From: Linyphia triangularis
Taxonomy: Eukaryota > Arthropoda > Arachnida > Araneae > Linyphiidae
NCBI GenBank assembly: GCA_963978545.1
Contig: OZ021722.1
Span: forward strand, 558,001 to 622,000
Direction: 5' to 3'
Length of the DNA stretch: 64,000 nucleotides
The translations under genes and the position numbers were made by a program. Below are positions 21,243-35,331 of the stretch, one piece after another. Position 1 is the stretch's first letter; every line of letters begins with the position of its first letter. The notes below the pieces were generated by a model, which saw nothing but the letters and a program-made list of their open reading frames with translations, had not been told where the DNA came from and searched no databases.

Positions 21243-24200
21243 TTTTCAAAGTAAGAGGGGCGCGGCTACATATTGAGCAAAATTGACGAAATTTTGTGTG
21301 TGTTAATCCATTCGCAACTTTTCCGCGCTATTCCCAAAACGATTCCGGAAAAAAAAAATTGGGACCATTTCCGGCCCACTCTATTGGGTATGCGAAGGAA
21401 AGTCGCTTAGATATGCTAATGTCGTATCAATATTTTATAAAACTGAAATAAAAAACAACTTTGTAATGGGCTTGGACTTCGGCATAAATCAATTATCTAA
21501 ATCTGTTTTCTGTGTCTTTTTCAATTTTACTTGTTTGTACTTATTTCAAAACGGATCAAGTGTTTGAAACTAAGTAATGTTTGGTAAATGTTCTTAGATT
21601 TTGTACATGGCTGTCGTGCTGTACGCTCCGTCTCTGGCACTGAACGCAGTGACGGGTCTCTCAACGTGGGCCTCTGTCATTTCTCTGGCCGCTGTATGCA
21701 CCTTCTATTGTTCTCTGGTAAGCGCACTTCTCCATATTATAGGCTCTGGAAAATTTTCAGACATTGAGAGGCAAGTTTTGGAACGTCATCAAACGTCATT
21801 CTTAATTTGCAATCTAGAAAAATGTTGGTAAATCAAATCAATCCACTGGTCTGCCGGAGCTAAAATGGCTGCAATTATTCAAAAACCCTCTTGGGATGAG
21901 AAATTCGTTAATAATTGCCAAATATGTCAAAAAATGTGCATCCTTTTTTGTCTGGTAGCCCCCTATTCTAGAATTTTCAATTAAATCTTGAATTTTGCAA
22001 AGGCAGATCAGTGGATTCATAATCAGCTATCACCTTTTAAAAAATTCAGAATGATGTTCGATAAGGTATAAAACTTGCCTCACGGATTAGAATGGTTTTT
22101 TCAAATCAATAAGCAAAACCATCGAAAGGACCATTCGAGTGTAATTTGTGTTGAATATAGATACAAGATGCTCTCGCGGGAGCCTTATTGCTCTGGAAAT
22201 GTAAGTGTGATTTGTGGGAAGGGGGAGGGGGTGCAAATCTGAGGAGACCTTTGTAACCCCCTTACCGTCATCCAATCAGGCTGAAACTTGACAGATAAAT
22301 TCGATGTCGATGACAATGCATTCTTTCAAATTTTGGGTAGGTAACTTTCACTAAAAGGTCGCTTTTACGAACTATTAATAAACCAGCTTGCCGTCATGCA
22401 ATCGAACTGAAACTTAGCACATAGATTCAATGTCGATGACAATGTATTCCATAACTCTTTTTTTTATTTTATTTATTTTTTATTATTAATTTTTTTTTTT
22501 TTTTTTTTATGTGGAGAGGGGGGTTAACTTTCAATGAAAGGTCACTTTTACGAACTACTTATAAACCAACTTGCCGTCATCCAATCGCGCTGAAATAGTA
22601 TTTAGTCGACCATTGCAGAAACTCTTTCCTGTTGCCAAAACGATTTAAATAAATAAATAATATAATTGTTTTTATCAGAATAAATAAAAAAGATATTGGA
22701 TGCGAGTGCATAAACTCACGTTCATTTTTAATAAATAAATTTTGAAATCGTAGTTTGCCGCACATTTTGCCGATACAAATGTTTTTGATAGTTAAAATTA
22801 TATGCCAAAATCCAGCACGCGCTGTTTACAGAACTTCGTCAATGAATATACATATTTCTATTTAAAACTTTGTTTCTTCTGGATGTCGGTAGGGTGGACT
22901 GAAAGCCGTGCTGTGGACCGACGTTTTCCAGGCTCTGCTCATGTACATCACCATCATTGCCGTTGTAGTGAAAGTGTGCATGATGATGGGACTCGAACAA
23001 GTGTACACCATCGCTCAGGAAGGAGGGCGCCTCGTATTTTTCAAGTAAGTTGACAAACGTATTTTTCCATTCTTCCGGTAAACGATGGATAAATAATTTC
23101 TAGATAGAGAATTTTTGCACGATATTGGTATCATTTTAAAACTAGTGAGTAATTTTATTAGTTAAAAGTACTATTTTATTCTGAAAATAAATTTGAAAAT
23201 TCACTCATTTAAACAGTAATAACTAATGTTTTATGCATTTTTTTTTTTTTTAATTATTTTAGAATAAAAATCTACATTAATTGTTAAAATGTTTTGATCC
23301 TCAATTAAAATTAATTGGGAACGAAAATAAATTTGCCAGATTTTAGAAAGCAAGTCTTTAGAAAAACTTTGATTCTTTTTCTACTTTCAAAGTTAAAAAA
23401 AATCTATTAAAGAAAAAACTATATACTAGAAAGTTTGATGGCGGGATTAAGAAATGTTAAGAGTTATTTCAAAACATAATTTTTCATCGGCCATATGACA
23501 TTTGAGTGTTCGTTGTTCAAAAATATACTAATTAATGAATCAAATGTTAATTTACTAATTAATTTTTGAGCAAAACTGAGCTTTTTTTTATTGTAAGCGT
23601 CTTTACTAATTATTTAGTTTAAGGGGCAAAAAAAATCAGATTTTATAATTATAATAAAAAAAAAGTTCAAATATATGTGTATAATTTAAAAATTATGGTA
23701 GTTCCATGACGACCCAGTGTGTTTCAAACTTTACTCCATCATCCATAATAAAAATGATAGGCTCATTACTTTTTCCTTTTGAAAAGTAGGACTGTGATGT
23801 TAATAGTGAAACAGATTCCTTGGATGCTTTTCTAAAATGAAAGAACAACTCTTAGTCAAAATTCGTTGTTTCATGCGTTTTATGCTGGAAAGATTTCGTT
23901 TCAGTCTCTATAACAAAACATCAAAACACACTTGGAGATGTCAGTCAATAACTTCTAATGAGAATGCGATTCAAATTTAAAAAGTGAATTTCAAACACCA
24001 GTAAACATTCGCAAGCAATACTTATTAATATCCTTTAAGAATTTTTATGTATCAATTTATAAAGAACTATAACATTTATAATATATTCATCGATTTTAGT
24101 TTATGGAAGTGACTATTGTAAAAAATCATTTTTAGTACTCATCACTGGGAATTGTATTGTCTGGGTCTACAAATATATAAAAATAAACAGTAACCAAAAC

Positions 24201-27200
24201 GAGGGACACATTCGGCATCATGAGGACACGAATGTCAACCAAAAAAAGTTTTAATCGAAGGCTAAAGCCGGATTTACACGCTACCAGTCTACGTGCCAGT
24301 TGAGATCGCCAGTCTGTGATGTCACCTGCCTACTGGTTCCAGTAGATCAAACATTTTCTATATTGTCATGAATTTTTCCACTGACGCAATGATGGCATAG
24401 GTTTTTTTTATGGTATAAAAATGTTTATTCTCTCTTCAATATATCACAAAAGTTATTTAAAAACAACAGTGTAATCACTCTCCAGCTTCAACACAAGCTT
24501 CAACAAAAACAACTTCGAATACAACGATTATACAAGCTCACTCCAATAGGTAAACAACGCGATCAGCTTTTATCGAAGTCCGAAGTCAATCTGAAAACTT
24601 TCCCGATCTCCGGTCTTTATATAGCAGGCGCGTGAGAACATTCCCGAAATTTCCAGCCAATTCGTTGAACAAGAAACCTCTCGAAACTTCTCGATTGCCT
24701 TAGGTGTTGCCACCTTTTTCTAACCTGTATAATCGCTGCTGATAAATAAAATAAGTTAAAATAAATTACAATAGAGTTTTAAAATAATACTTCATTATTT
24801 ACACAGACAATGTATGCAACAATATACTGGCACCAGCGACTCCCATTATCCAATCACGTGCGCTTTCCAGTGAATACCGCAGAGGTCGCTTAGATGACGT
24901 CACAGAACTGGCGACTATAACTGGAACCCCGACAGGTAGCGTGTAAAGGCGGCTTAAGTGAAAACCCTAATAAGGATTATTCCCTATACTCGCTATGTTA
25001 CATTTTTCTAGCCAAGTGCATTTCGATACTACTTTGTAGAAAACCTTGACATTAGGTGAGTAGGTACGAAAACGATCCTTTAATGAAATGACATAAATTG
25101 TTTTCATTTCATGTCGATTGATTAAAAGAAAAAGTCAAAAACAGGTGGAGTCAACTGCCTATACATTGACGTAAGGATTTCAAATATGAAATATATTAGA
25201 CGCTACTTTCGTGTTTTTAATTTATGTCATTTCATTGAGTAATCATTTTCGTACCTATACTCACCAAATGTCAACGAGGTTTTCTACAAAGTGGTTTCTA
25301 AATGCACAGGGTCGACCAAACGGTATAGTGGTTAGCGTTCTAGCTTCTAGACCACGAGGTTCCGGGTTCGAGTCCCGTGTAAGGCATAGGTGTTTGTAAA
25401 TGCATGTTGGCTTGTCTAATGACGAATGTTTCGGCGCATTATAGCCCTCGTGTTGCTGACGGCGCCAGATAATCTGAAAACAACCAACAATAAACCAACT
25501 AAATGCACAGGCTTCGAAGATTGTAACATAGTGAGTAAGGCGAATGATCCTTGATAGGTTGGTTGGTTGTTTTCAAATTATCTGGCGCCGTCAGCAACAC
25601 GAGGGCTATAATGCGCCGGAAACATTCGTCATTAGACAAACCAACATACATTTACAAACACCCATGCATAACAAGGGATTCGAACCCGCAACCTCGCGGT
25701 CTAGAAGCCAGCACGCTTACCACAATACCGTTTGGTTGGCCTGATCCTAGATAGGACTTCCTCTTTTTAAGTAACATACGAGTGATTGGAGTGAATCCTC
25801 ACTTTTCAGATTCGGGGCTTTTCTTCCTTATTTTACCAATCCCCCCCCCCCCCCTCCGTCAATCTCCACCCCTGAATGCACGTAACAACAAATACCATTC
25901 CTTATGTTCTGTGTTTGTTTGTTTTCAGTACCTCGTTCGATTTTACGGCTCGCTACACTCTGTGGAATGCCATCATTTCTGGAGTGATCTTCAGCTGCCA
26001 CACCTACGGGACGAATCAGGCTCAGATACAGAGAATGCTGAGTGTTGGAAATCTCAAAAAAGCGCAGCAGTGAGTGTCCCCCCCCCCCCCCACTAATCAC
26101 ACAATCGAAGAAAAAAAAAACCTTCAGAAGTTAAAATATTCAAATCATGTACACATTTTGTTTCATTGAACCGAAGTACTAATTCAGATCACTTAAGAGA
26201 AATTCCGAGTAAAGATCATTTCTTATACTTGTACAATCTTCTAGCCCCACAGTACATTTAGAAACTAATCTGTATGAGACATTTAGTACGAAAATGAACA
26301 CTTAATGAAATGACACAAATTAAAAACTCGAAAATTGGCTCTAGTATATTTTATTTTAGATTTGAAATCCTTACGCAAATGCATATGCAGTGGCACCTGG
26401 TTTTGTCTTTTGCTTTTCATTTATAATTGAAAAACAATAAATGAAAACAATTTTTGTCATTTCATGAAGTCATAGACTTATTATTATCAATAGACTATGC
26501 GTTCCCACTTCAATTATACAACGAGAATGAAACCAAAATGAATCGCATGACTAGGGACTTTTTGGGAGCAGGTTTTTGCGGGTTTCTCCTCACTCATGCA
26601 ATAAAGGATAATAAGATTATTAGATAAAGGATTAATTTTACGTCGTAGCCAAATTAAAAACCACGTGACTGATAGACGAATTTTGTGATTCATTTTGGTT
26701 TCATTCTCGTTGTATGATTGAAGTGGGAACGCGCAGTCTATCGATAATAATAAGTCTATGCATGAAGTGGTCATTTTCGTACCTATTTTCAAAGTTTCAT
26801 ATGAAGTATTTTCTAAATGAAGTGGACTAGAAGATTGCAACATAGCGAGTATTGGGAATAATCTTATGCCTTTCTCCTACCCTCCTCATCGATTGATACG
26901 GAATTTCTCGTCGAGCTAGGGCATACCTGGAACGTTTGATACATATTTTCTCGCCATCAAAAAATGGTTGCAATAAGGGCTAGGACGGATTCTCTCGTTC
27001 CTTTCCGTATTACTGGAGACAGCTTCATCCTGTTGCGATTCGAGCAAGACACTTAAAACCTTTCTAAGACATCTATAGATAAGGTGCTTAGGAGTGCCCC
27101 ACTAATCAATATTTTAAGAAGAATATTGAGAAATTATTATATATATATCAAAAAAAAATTATTAAAATCGTATCCAATTTTTTTTTTTTTTCCATTGGTT

Positions 27201-30200
27201 TAGGAACCAAGGTACCTCGTATATTTCTGATCAGCTGATACAATTGCAAAAAAAAAAAAAAAAGATAAGATTGCAAAAAGTAAAAACCTATTGGATATCC
27301 GTAGACCGGTTACTTAGATTTCCAAAATCAAATATGCCGACCAAACGGTATAGTGGTTAGCGTGCTGGCTTCTAGACCGCGAGGTTGCGGGTTCTGAGTC
27401 CCGTGTTGGCATGGGTGTTTGTAAATTTATGTTGGCTTGTCTAATGACGAAATGTTTCGGCGCATTATAGCCCTCGTGTTGCTGACTGCGCCAGATAATC
27501 TGAATATAACCAACCAACCAAAATCAAATATCCGGAAAATTACATATTCCTTCTCTATTACTTTTAACAAGTTGAATTTCTTGCGATATCTTATCGTCAA
27601 TCAACGTCTCTGGTAATGTCAAAACGATTCAACATTATCTGGAATTTGTTTCGCTTGAAAAAGACTTAGTATACACTCTGTGTAGCTAATTTAGCTATAT
27701 TTAGCTGGAGATAAGATTTAAATGAAGAGGGTCACTAGTTGTTGTTTTTCCACCTGCTCTCTCTCTTTAAATTTACATGTGCAAGCTTGCATTGGATGAA
27801 ATTAAATTATGATTTTTATTAAAAAAATTGGAAAATGGGTTGAATGTTATCGAATCTAATTCTGCACAAAAATACACGAGTGGCTATAATACACTGGAAT
27901 ATCCTTGAAAGATATGCTGTTGGATCTCACTGGACGGTTTTTAGTTGCATTGGAATGGTTTAACAAATAACCTCCTTTTCGCCAACAACTTGAATTTGCT
28001 TGGACTTGGGTTTGGTTCAAGTTTAGTTTTGTGCCGTCTGGAGGAATCCAGCACCTGGATTTTATTTAGTTAATAAAATATTTTCTAAAAGAGTTTTCAT
28101 GGAACGGACCTATAGAACTTTTTATCTACACAGTTGATCTATAGATAAATAAATTGTTGTTACGTTTTTAACGTTGTTACTTTTTCAATTCATTAGGCCT
28201 TTTTTAAGGGTTTCTTCTCCACAGGAAACATGCACTGCAAGTAAATATTCTGAACTTCAAATAGGTATGTTTCAAAAGTCCACTTGAGGATTAGCGCTCC
28301 GGCCTCGCATGGTTCGTATCCTGGAATGGATGTTCATTGTGGTTCGGAATCCAAGTTAATGTCTGATTAACCGTGCATAAAAATAAGAGCGTTACAAACG
28401 TATCGCAATTGCATTTTAAATTGCGAGAAAATCCTCGAAATAAAGTACTAAAATAAGGAGTAACGTACTTAAAATAAATTGCTCAAAAGTTTTTTTTTTT
28501 TTACTCGGGACTATATTCTAGGATCACTTGATGTGATTGATATTCTAAGATTACTCAAATAATAGGGCCATCTCGTGTAAGTTAAAGATAATAGATTTTG
28601 GTTGAGATTTTTGGCTGTAATGAAACCTCATAGAAAAGGGCGAGATCACAAAAAGTGTTTTTATATATATTGATGGTTTTATTTGGAAGTGGCCACATGT
28701 TGGATTGGTTGGTTGTTTTCAGATTATCTGGCACCGTCAGCAACACAAGGGCGCCTAAACATTCTCCATTTGACAAGCCAACATACCCCATGCCTAACAC
28801 GGGACTTGAATCCACAACCTCGCGGTCTAAAAGCTAACACGCTAACCACTATACCGTTTGGTCGGCGCCACCTGTTGGAAAGCAATGATTTAAGAAGAAA
28901 TCCTAGTAAGGATAATTCCCTATACTCGCTATGTTACAATCTTCTAGACCAGTTCATTTAGAAACTACTTTGTATAACTTTGTACTACTTTGTATAATGT
29001 TAGAAATTTTGCAAGTAGGTACGAAAATTATCACTTTGTTGAAATTACATAAATTAAAAACTCTAAAATAACTTCTAATAATACCTATGCAGTGGCGGCA
29101 ACTGCAGTAGTCTTTTGTTGCTTTTAATTTTCATTTATAATAGCTGGACATTAAAAGAAAACAATTTATGTCATTTCATTAAGTGATCGTACTAAAATTC
29201 GAGGATTGTAGTTTCTAAATGGGCTATAAGATTGTAACATAGCGAGGACTTCCTCTAACTACAACCCGTTTTCCAGTGCATTGTTTTGGAGTATTCCTCT
29301 GATCGTCGTCTTCAATATCTTCACCTTCTTCGATGGCATTGTCATCTACGCACTCTACAGTGACTGTGATCCTATGAAGGACCCGGCAACTCGACTCAAC
29401 TCAGCAGATCAGGTGAGACCATCGATAAACAACCGGATAGACTGCTTAACGCCAGATCATTGAGTGAATAAAAAATATCCTGGGTTATACACGGAAGAAC
29501 TGTCAATAGCAGACCTTAACGCCTTGGGTATGGATTTATTTGGGAAAATTCTTGCGTTTTGAACGGTTGGTTCAAAACAATAAAGGAACTTTACAGGAAT
29601 ACAGCCAAACAAATTATTTTTTTAAAGTATAGGTAAACCAACCGATGTTTGACTTAACCAATCATGGCTCTTGTGACATTAAAATCTATCCAATCAAACT
29701 AGTTTGAATGACGAATTAGGTTCGTCATTATTAACAGGCAAAACAAGTGCATGACGAATCTCAGACGTCAAATGCACCCAAAGGGTTAAGAGCACATCAC
29801 ACCTAGCAACTATGTTTTCAATTACCCATAGGAATACATTGAATCTTTACTGTCGCCAATTTTTTCAGGCGAGCTTGAAAACGGTGACGTTTTTGCTAGA
29901 CTAGCAGGGTTCGGTAGCCAATGAAATACAATTCACCAGCAAACGGGGTTTACATTATATCATTAAATAATATTTTAGTCTGTTTCTGTTTTTCTATATA
30001 ACAACTGTTTCATAGGAGATCATAAATTTCATTGTATGCTCTAGTGATGGTTTTATAACATGTCACTTCTTACATAGTTTGTATTACACGTGTTTACGCG
30101 GATTTTATTATACACTCGCTATGTTGTTTTTATAACAAGTGTATAAAATACATCATTTTTTTTTACAAAAAGTGCCAATGTTTATTAATAACATTTGTTT

Positions 30201-32351
30201 TTCGCTATGCTGTGGAATCACAAAATTATTCGGTTTTGTATTGTTTAACAGAAATATATACATGGTTATATTTAGAATGCTGGTTAAACATGGCACTTTT
30301 AAATTTCATTCCATTATGTTAAAAAGTGCGTATATTTAATTACATAAATAACTTGTTATTACTCTCATATTAGGCGTCCAACTCCTACCCTTGCTGTGAT
30401 CAAATATTTAAGTTTTAGGCCTAACATGAATATGGTTAATGTGATGGATTATCTATATTTTTAAATATAATAAATGCTATATGATAAAATAAATGCTAGG
30501 AAAGCGATAAAGTAACAATAAATAACCACAATAACAATAAATAAGCACACGAAAAACGATAAATTACAAGTTAAAAAAATGATAAATTCACTTCGGAATA
30601 ACGATAAATAAATTCTCGATAATATATATACTTATAGAAAAAGCCTAAACAACGATAAATGAACGTGAACAGAAAAAGGCATAAATCGCCAAAGAAAAGG
30701 AAAAAAAAAGAAGAAAAAAAAGCGCTAAGTATTCCTCGTAAAGGGACACTTCAACCAGGTTGCCAAACAAAAGAAAGTTGCAGATGAAACAATCTCCAGT
30801 TGAATCAGCGACGAGTTGCTAGGTATGATATGCGCTTTAGTTAGTAATGTACAAAAAAATATCTATTGTATCACTTTACAAAGTTCCACTCCATTATAGA
30901 AGCGTACCGTGAGTCTCCACCCATCATCATTAACAACCCACCGATTAATATTGCCATCGGAGGATCCAGTTGTATATCGATGGGTGAGTACTGGAGCCTC
31001 TTGCAAGCCAGTACTCATGGTTCTTACTATAGGCATATATATCAGTGAATACGCTGCAGGATGTAAAGAGCAAATCACAACTTATAGAGTAATATTGATA
31101 CGCATAGTTTTAACTTAAATATATGTTGAGAAAAAAATTACCGCTTTTCAATTATAATTTTACTTTACTTTTCTAACCACGGTTACTATTGGAGTTTTGA
31201 CTAATCATATGGTTTCGACCGACATTCACTTAGCGAATCATTATTGGCTAATCCTTTCTTCTCCAAGTTCAAGACGTCACATTATCGCGCAACCAATTCG
31301 TCCTGATCACTGTACCTTTATTCAATGAAGTCAGTATATGCTGTCTTGGGCTATACTTAGAGGATACTCTATGTTGATTTCTAAGATTTCTTTAAGTCAA
31401 TAAGCAAACGTCCAAACATTGTTGTTCAGAGCGATAAGAGGTTCCCAAACTTTTGGCACATTTCATAATGTTATTGTAACATAAACCACTTCTTCTTTAC
31501 CCTTATATTAAAATGGTTCTGCATTTTTTTTATTTAAAATTACGTTGAAGACAATTAATACAAGGAGGAAGTTTTGTCTCGTGACTTACAAAAATTACCG
31601 CATTCTATTTTTATGGATAAAGAAAAACATACGGTCTGTTAACAAGATAGTTGAGTCCTTTAACCTCCCTTCTTAAAAAGCGAAGAACTCCGATTTTAAA
31701 ATTATATAACTAAAAAACAAAGATAGTTAGAATGATGAAACAAAGAATACAGTTATTTTGAAGCTGTAAACATCTCACGCTGAATTTTAAAAATTGCTTT
31801 CAAATGTTGGCAAAGTTTGAACATAACTGCTTCACTCTTATAAAAAAAAAAAAAAAAAGTCTGTTTCGAAGCTCAGAGCGATCAATCTTTGGACAGTTCT
31901 AATGTTTAAACGTGAAAGAAAGTGATTGCAACGACTGATTGCAGAGGACAACTTTAGAACATATTTCTAGAATGTTGCAATTACAGCGCCATCTGTTGGT
32001 AACATTTGTGACTAATTTTTGAAATTCTGTTTCAGATGCTTTCAAAATACCTCTCATTTTTGTTTCATTCATCTATCGATCTTTGTTTTAGAGTTATTTA
32101 ATTTTAAAATCATCGCTGGACACCCCGTGTACTAACTCTTTGCCCTCCAGAGGTGACTCTCACTCACCACATGATTGATCGAGATAACCACTAGGTTTGA
32201 TGCGGAAATTTGGTGCAAAGCCAATGACATACCTGCCAACTTGTACGAATCATCCGTACAATGTACGGATTTTTACTATTTTGTACGGGTGTACGAACAG
32301 CTAAAAAAATCGTACGGATTTCACGGTACTTTTCGTTTTTTCCCTAAAACC

Positions 32352-32386
<35 letters not shown>

Positions 32387-35300
32387 ATATTTTTTTAAGT
32401 CACCAATGAAACCGAAACGATTTTCCAAAGCTGCCGCGTCCGTCAAAATATTTATTCACACTCCAAGATTGCGCATATGTTCAGCACTAAAGCGCGTTGG
32501 CGAGGATGCATTGTTTTCTTTTCTGTTGCCGACTAGATTTGGCAAACCAAACCACTGCTTCGATTTTTCGGGCTTTACAGATTAATAAAGAAGCAAAAAA
32601 CCGAAAGTGCTTTAGTTTTTTAATTCTACCTTCTTTTGGACTGGACTCCAAAACGTAAATAATAGTACTGGACTTGCGCGTAAATAATAGCACTAAACAC
32701 GGCGCCGGGGATGCACTGTTTTCATTTGTGTTGCCAACGGGACCTGGCGAACCAAACAACTATTGCTTTGCCTCAGACTTAAGGGATTAACAAAGAATCT
32801 GAAAACCAAAAGTGCTTTAGATTTTGGTTCTTCCTTCTGTTTGGACCGTACAATAATGTTGCGCGTATATAACAAAAGTACTTAAGCGCGGCGCCGGAAA
32901 TTCATTGTTTTCATCTGTGTTGCCGACGGAATTTGGCGAACCAAGCAACTGTTTCGTTGTCTCGAACTTTAGAGATAATAAAGTAGAAAACTGAAAGTGC
33001 TTTAGTTTTTTTTTTATTCTTCTTTTGGACCGTACTCCAACGCTGCGCACTAAATCGCGACGCCGCCGTTTTCAATTGTTTTGGCGGCACTCACCGAACG
33101 ACTGTTTCGTTTTCTCGGACTTTAGAGATTAAAGCACTTTCGGTTTGCAGCTTCTTTGTTAGTCTTAAATATTTATTTTAAAATATCCAAGTTAAACAAT
33201 CCTGGTGTAAAATTCCAGAAAATATCAAGTTTTTTTGGAGTTTACTTCAAACCAAGCGGTTTACTTCTAATCATCAGAAATTCAAACAAAGAAACAAATT
33301 TTGCATTCTGCTCTATCTATGCATCTGATATTAAGATTTCTCATGGAGGATTTACTGATGTCGAAGTTCATATCAATTCTAAAAAGCACAGTGACAACAT
33401 CAAATGTATTAATACGAATTCGAAAGCCTGCATAATTGATATTTGTGCGTTTGATTAAACACTTTGAATACCACCAACTCATTGTATGTTTCACTAGAGT
33501 TTTTGTGTCATAAAGCATGTTTTATTTAGGTGTAATGTAGACTAAATCTTAAACCTCATCAGAGATTTCATCGTTAAGTTTAAATTTGATTTATTTTTAA
33601 ATCCAAGTTTTTTATTTTATAATTTCCATTTTGTGCTAAAATGTAACAATTTGTTATATTTGAGAGCAATTTAATACTATGCAATTTTTTTTTAATTTTT
33701 TTTTTTTGCATTTGTAATAGAATTTCTATTATTTCTATATTACATTCATAAATATTGTCGCTATTTGACTTTCCATGAGTCATAGGAATGCAAATATTTG
33801 TTCCGTAAAAATTGTACTAATTTGAAAATGCCAATGTTGGCAGGTATGCAATGACTGTGTTTAGTTTCTTTTGAAGTGGATCTGCAACCGCGAACCGATC
33901 CAAAAATGGCGGGAAACGTCTCGGATTTCTGGTTCCTCCGCGCGAAAAAGTCCTGGAGTGCAAAAGGTTAATTACTTGGTTCTGGGTACAAGCAGATTCT
34001 AACAAGTTTGAGGAGGGAGGGAGTTGCTATTGTAGATTTCTATGATAATTGCTAAGCCTTTTTTGTCCATAAGCATGCACTATCTAAATAAATTTATGTT
34101 ATTATTCAAAAAAGTATCACAAAATTCATCTCCCATTTTGATGAAAGATGGATTTGTCAATCTTCTCAAATACATTTGTTGAAAAAAAAAAATGTTCAAG
34201 TATCCTTATTCAGTAAAACGCATCATTATTATCATAAATCACTTAATCTATCACCAATGAATTATGACACCACCAATACCTATGGGGGATTTTCAAATTA
34301 ATTGCCATATTGAGATTCGTTTTACCAAAAAGTTTAACTTTGCTTAAAAAACTATTCAATTATTAATTCCTTATAATATGATTGTTTGCGAGTGTGTAAT
34401 TATATTCGAGAAATTTGAGAAGAAAAAAATGTCCCAGCTTATCTCATGGGGGTTACCTTTTTCTGAAAATGTATATATTCTGTATTATTAATCATTAATA
34501 TTTTATTTCTTTGTTATATTGAAATTGAAACTGCATCTCATGCGTTTCAAGAATAATTTGGTTTTCTTTTTATCAAAACGTTAGTATAAATCAAAGTTAT
34601 GAATAAACAAGAAAATGTATTCACTTCTATTTGTAATTAATCAGGATAGAGGCAACCATAATGACAAGTTTTAAAAATAAAACATTAGAAAGCTGTTTAA
34701 TAAGAGTCCTAAGTACTGAAAAGCATGCAAGTTCTTCCTGAGCACTAACTTACCTGAGATTTGCTTAAAAACATCTATTTTCCATGAAATTTGTAGGGTT
34801 TTTTTTTTTTTTTCTTTTTTTTTTTTTCACTTTTTTAAGGTAGGTTGAGGAAGCATTTAAAGAATTTGTTGGAACTCTAAGTAGATAATTTTCGATCAAT
34901 TTAAATAAATTACTTGAAGGGCTTGCTTTGATTCTTTATACTAAACATATGCCTCGTAAAATCTTTCACTTGGTTTTAGGATCTTTCTTCAAATTCTTTG
35001 ATGTTTCAAATTTCTCAGAATTCTTAGTTTTAGAATTTTGTGTATATTTTAAATTCTGTAGTTAAAATTTCATAAAAAAATATCTTCAAAACATTAAAAT
35101 AAACTTGGATTTGATTATGAATAATTTGTAAGACAATAATCCCAGTTTTTGATTGATAATTACTTTTTACTCATGAGTGTTACCTTAAAAAGTAACACGC
35201 ACGAGATTCTTGAAGAAATTTGAACCTAGAACATCCTTCCAAAGAAGATAAAGTTATGCCTATGGACTTTCAGACAATAAAATAAGCTATTCTAAACTAA

Positions 35301-35331
<31 letters not shown>

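Larger units (their letters stand above)
21718..22892 (+). other. Intron 4, made almost entirely of blocks M9 and M10
   Basis: GT-AG, 1175 bp. The M9 copy (21764-22085) begins 46 bases after the donor, and the M10 copy (about 22230-22892) reaches the acceptor. Only about 150 bases between them and about 45 at the donor are outside the blocks. Intron 2 has the same two blocks in the same order. Confidence 0.8.
24960..25763. mobile_element. MITE family M1, copy a (carries two SINEs)
   Basis: M1 ends are GTAAGGATTATTCCCTATACTCGC... and the inverse ...GCGAGTATAGGG(A)ACTTCCTC; inner inverted pair GTAGGTACGAAAA(T)GATC and its complement. Here SINEs sit at 25311-25498 and 25559-25741, in opposite orientations. 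Confidence 0.7.
23045..25928 (+). other. Intron 5
   Basis: GT-AG, 2.9 kb. 23045-24262 is AT-rich with nothing recognised. Then come a MITE carrying an LTR (24263-24956), an M1 copy broken by two SINEs (24960-25763), and a poly-C run (25841-25854) just before exon 6. Confidence 0.85.
26070..29276 (+). other. Intron 6
   Basis: GT-AG, 3.2 kb. Holds M1 copy b with a hAT-like insert, SINE-A copies 3 and 4, a diverged SINE-B, and M1 copy c reaching almost to the acceptor. 26870-27320 and 27535-28280 show nothing recognised beyond AT-rich sequence. Confidence 0.85.
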
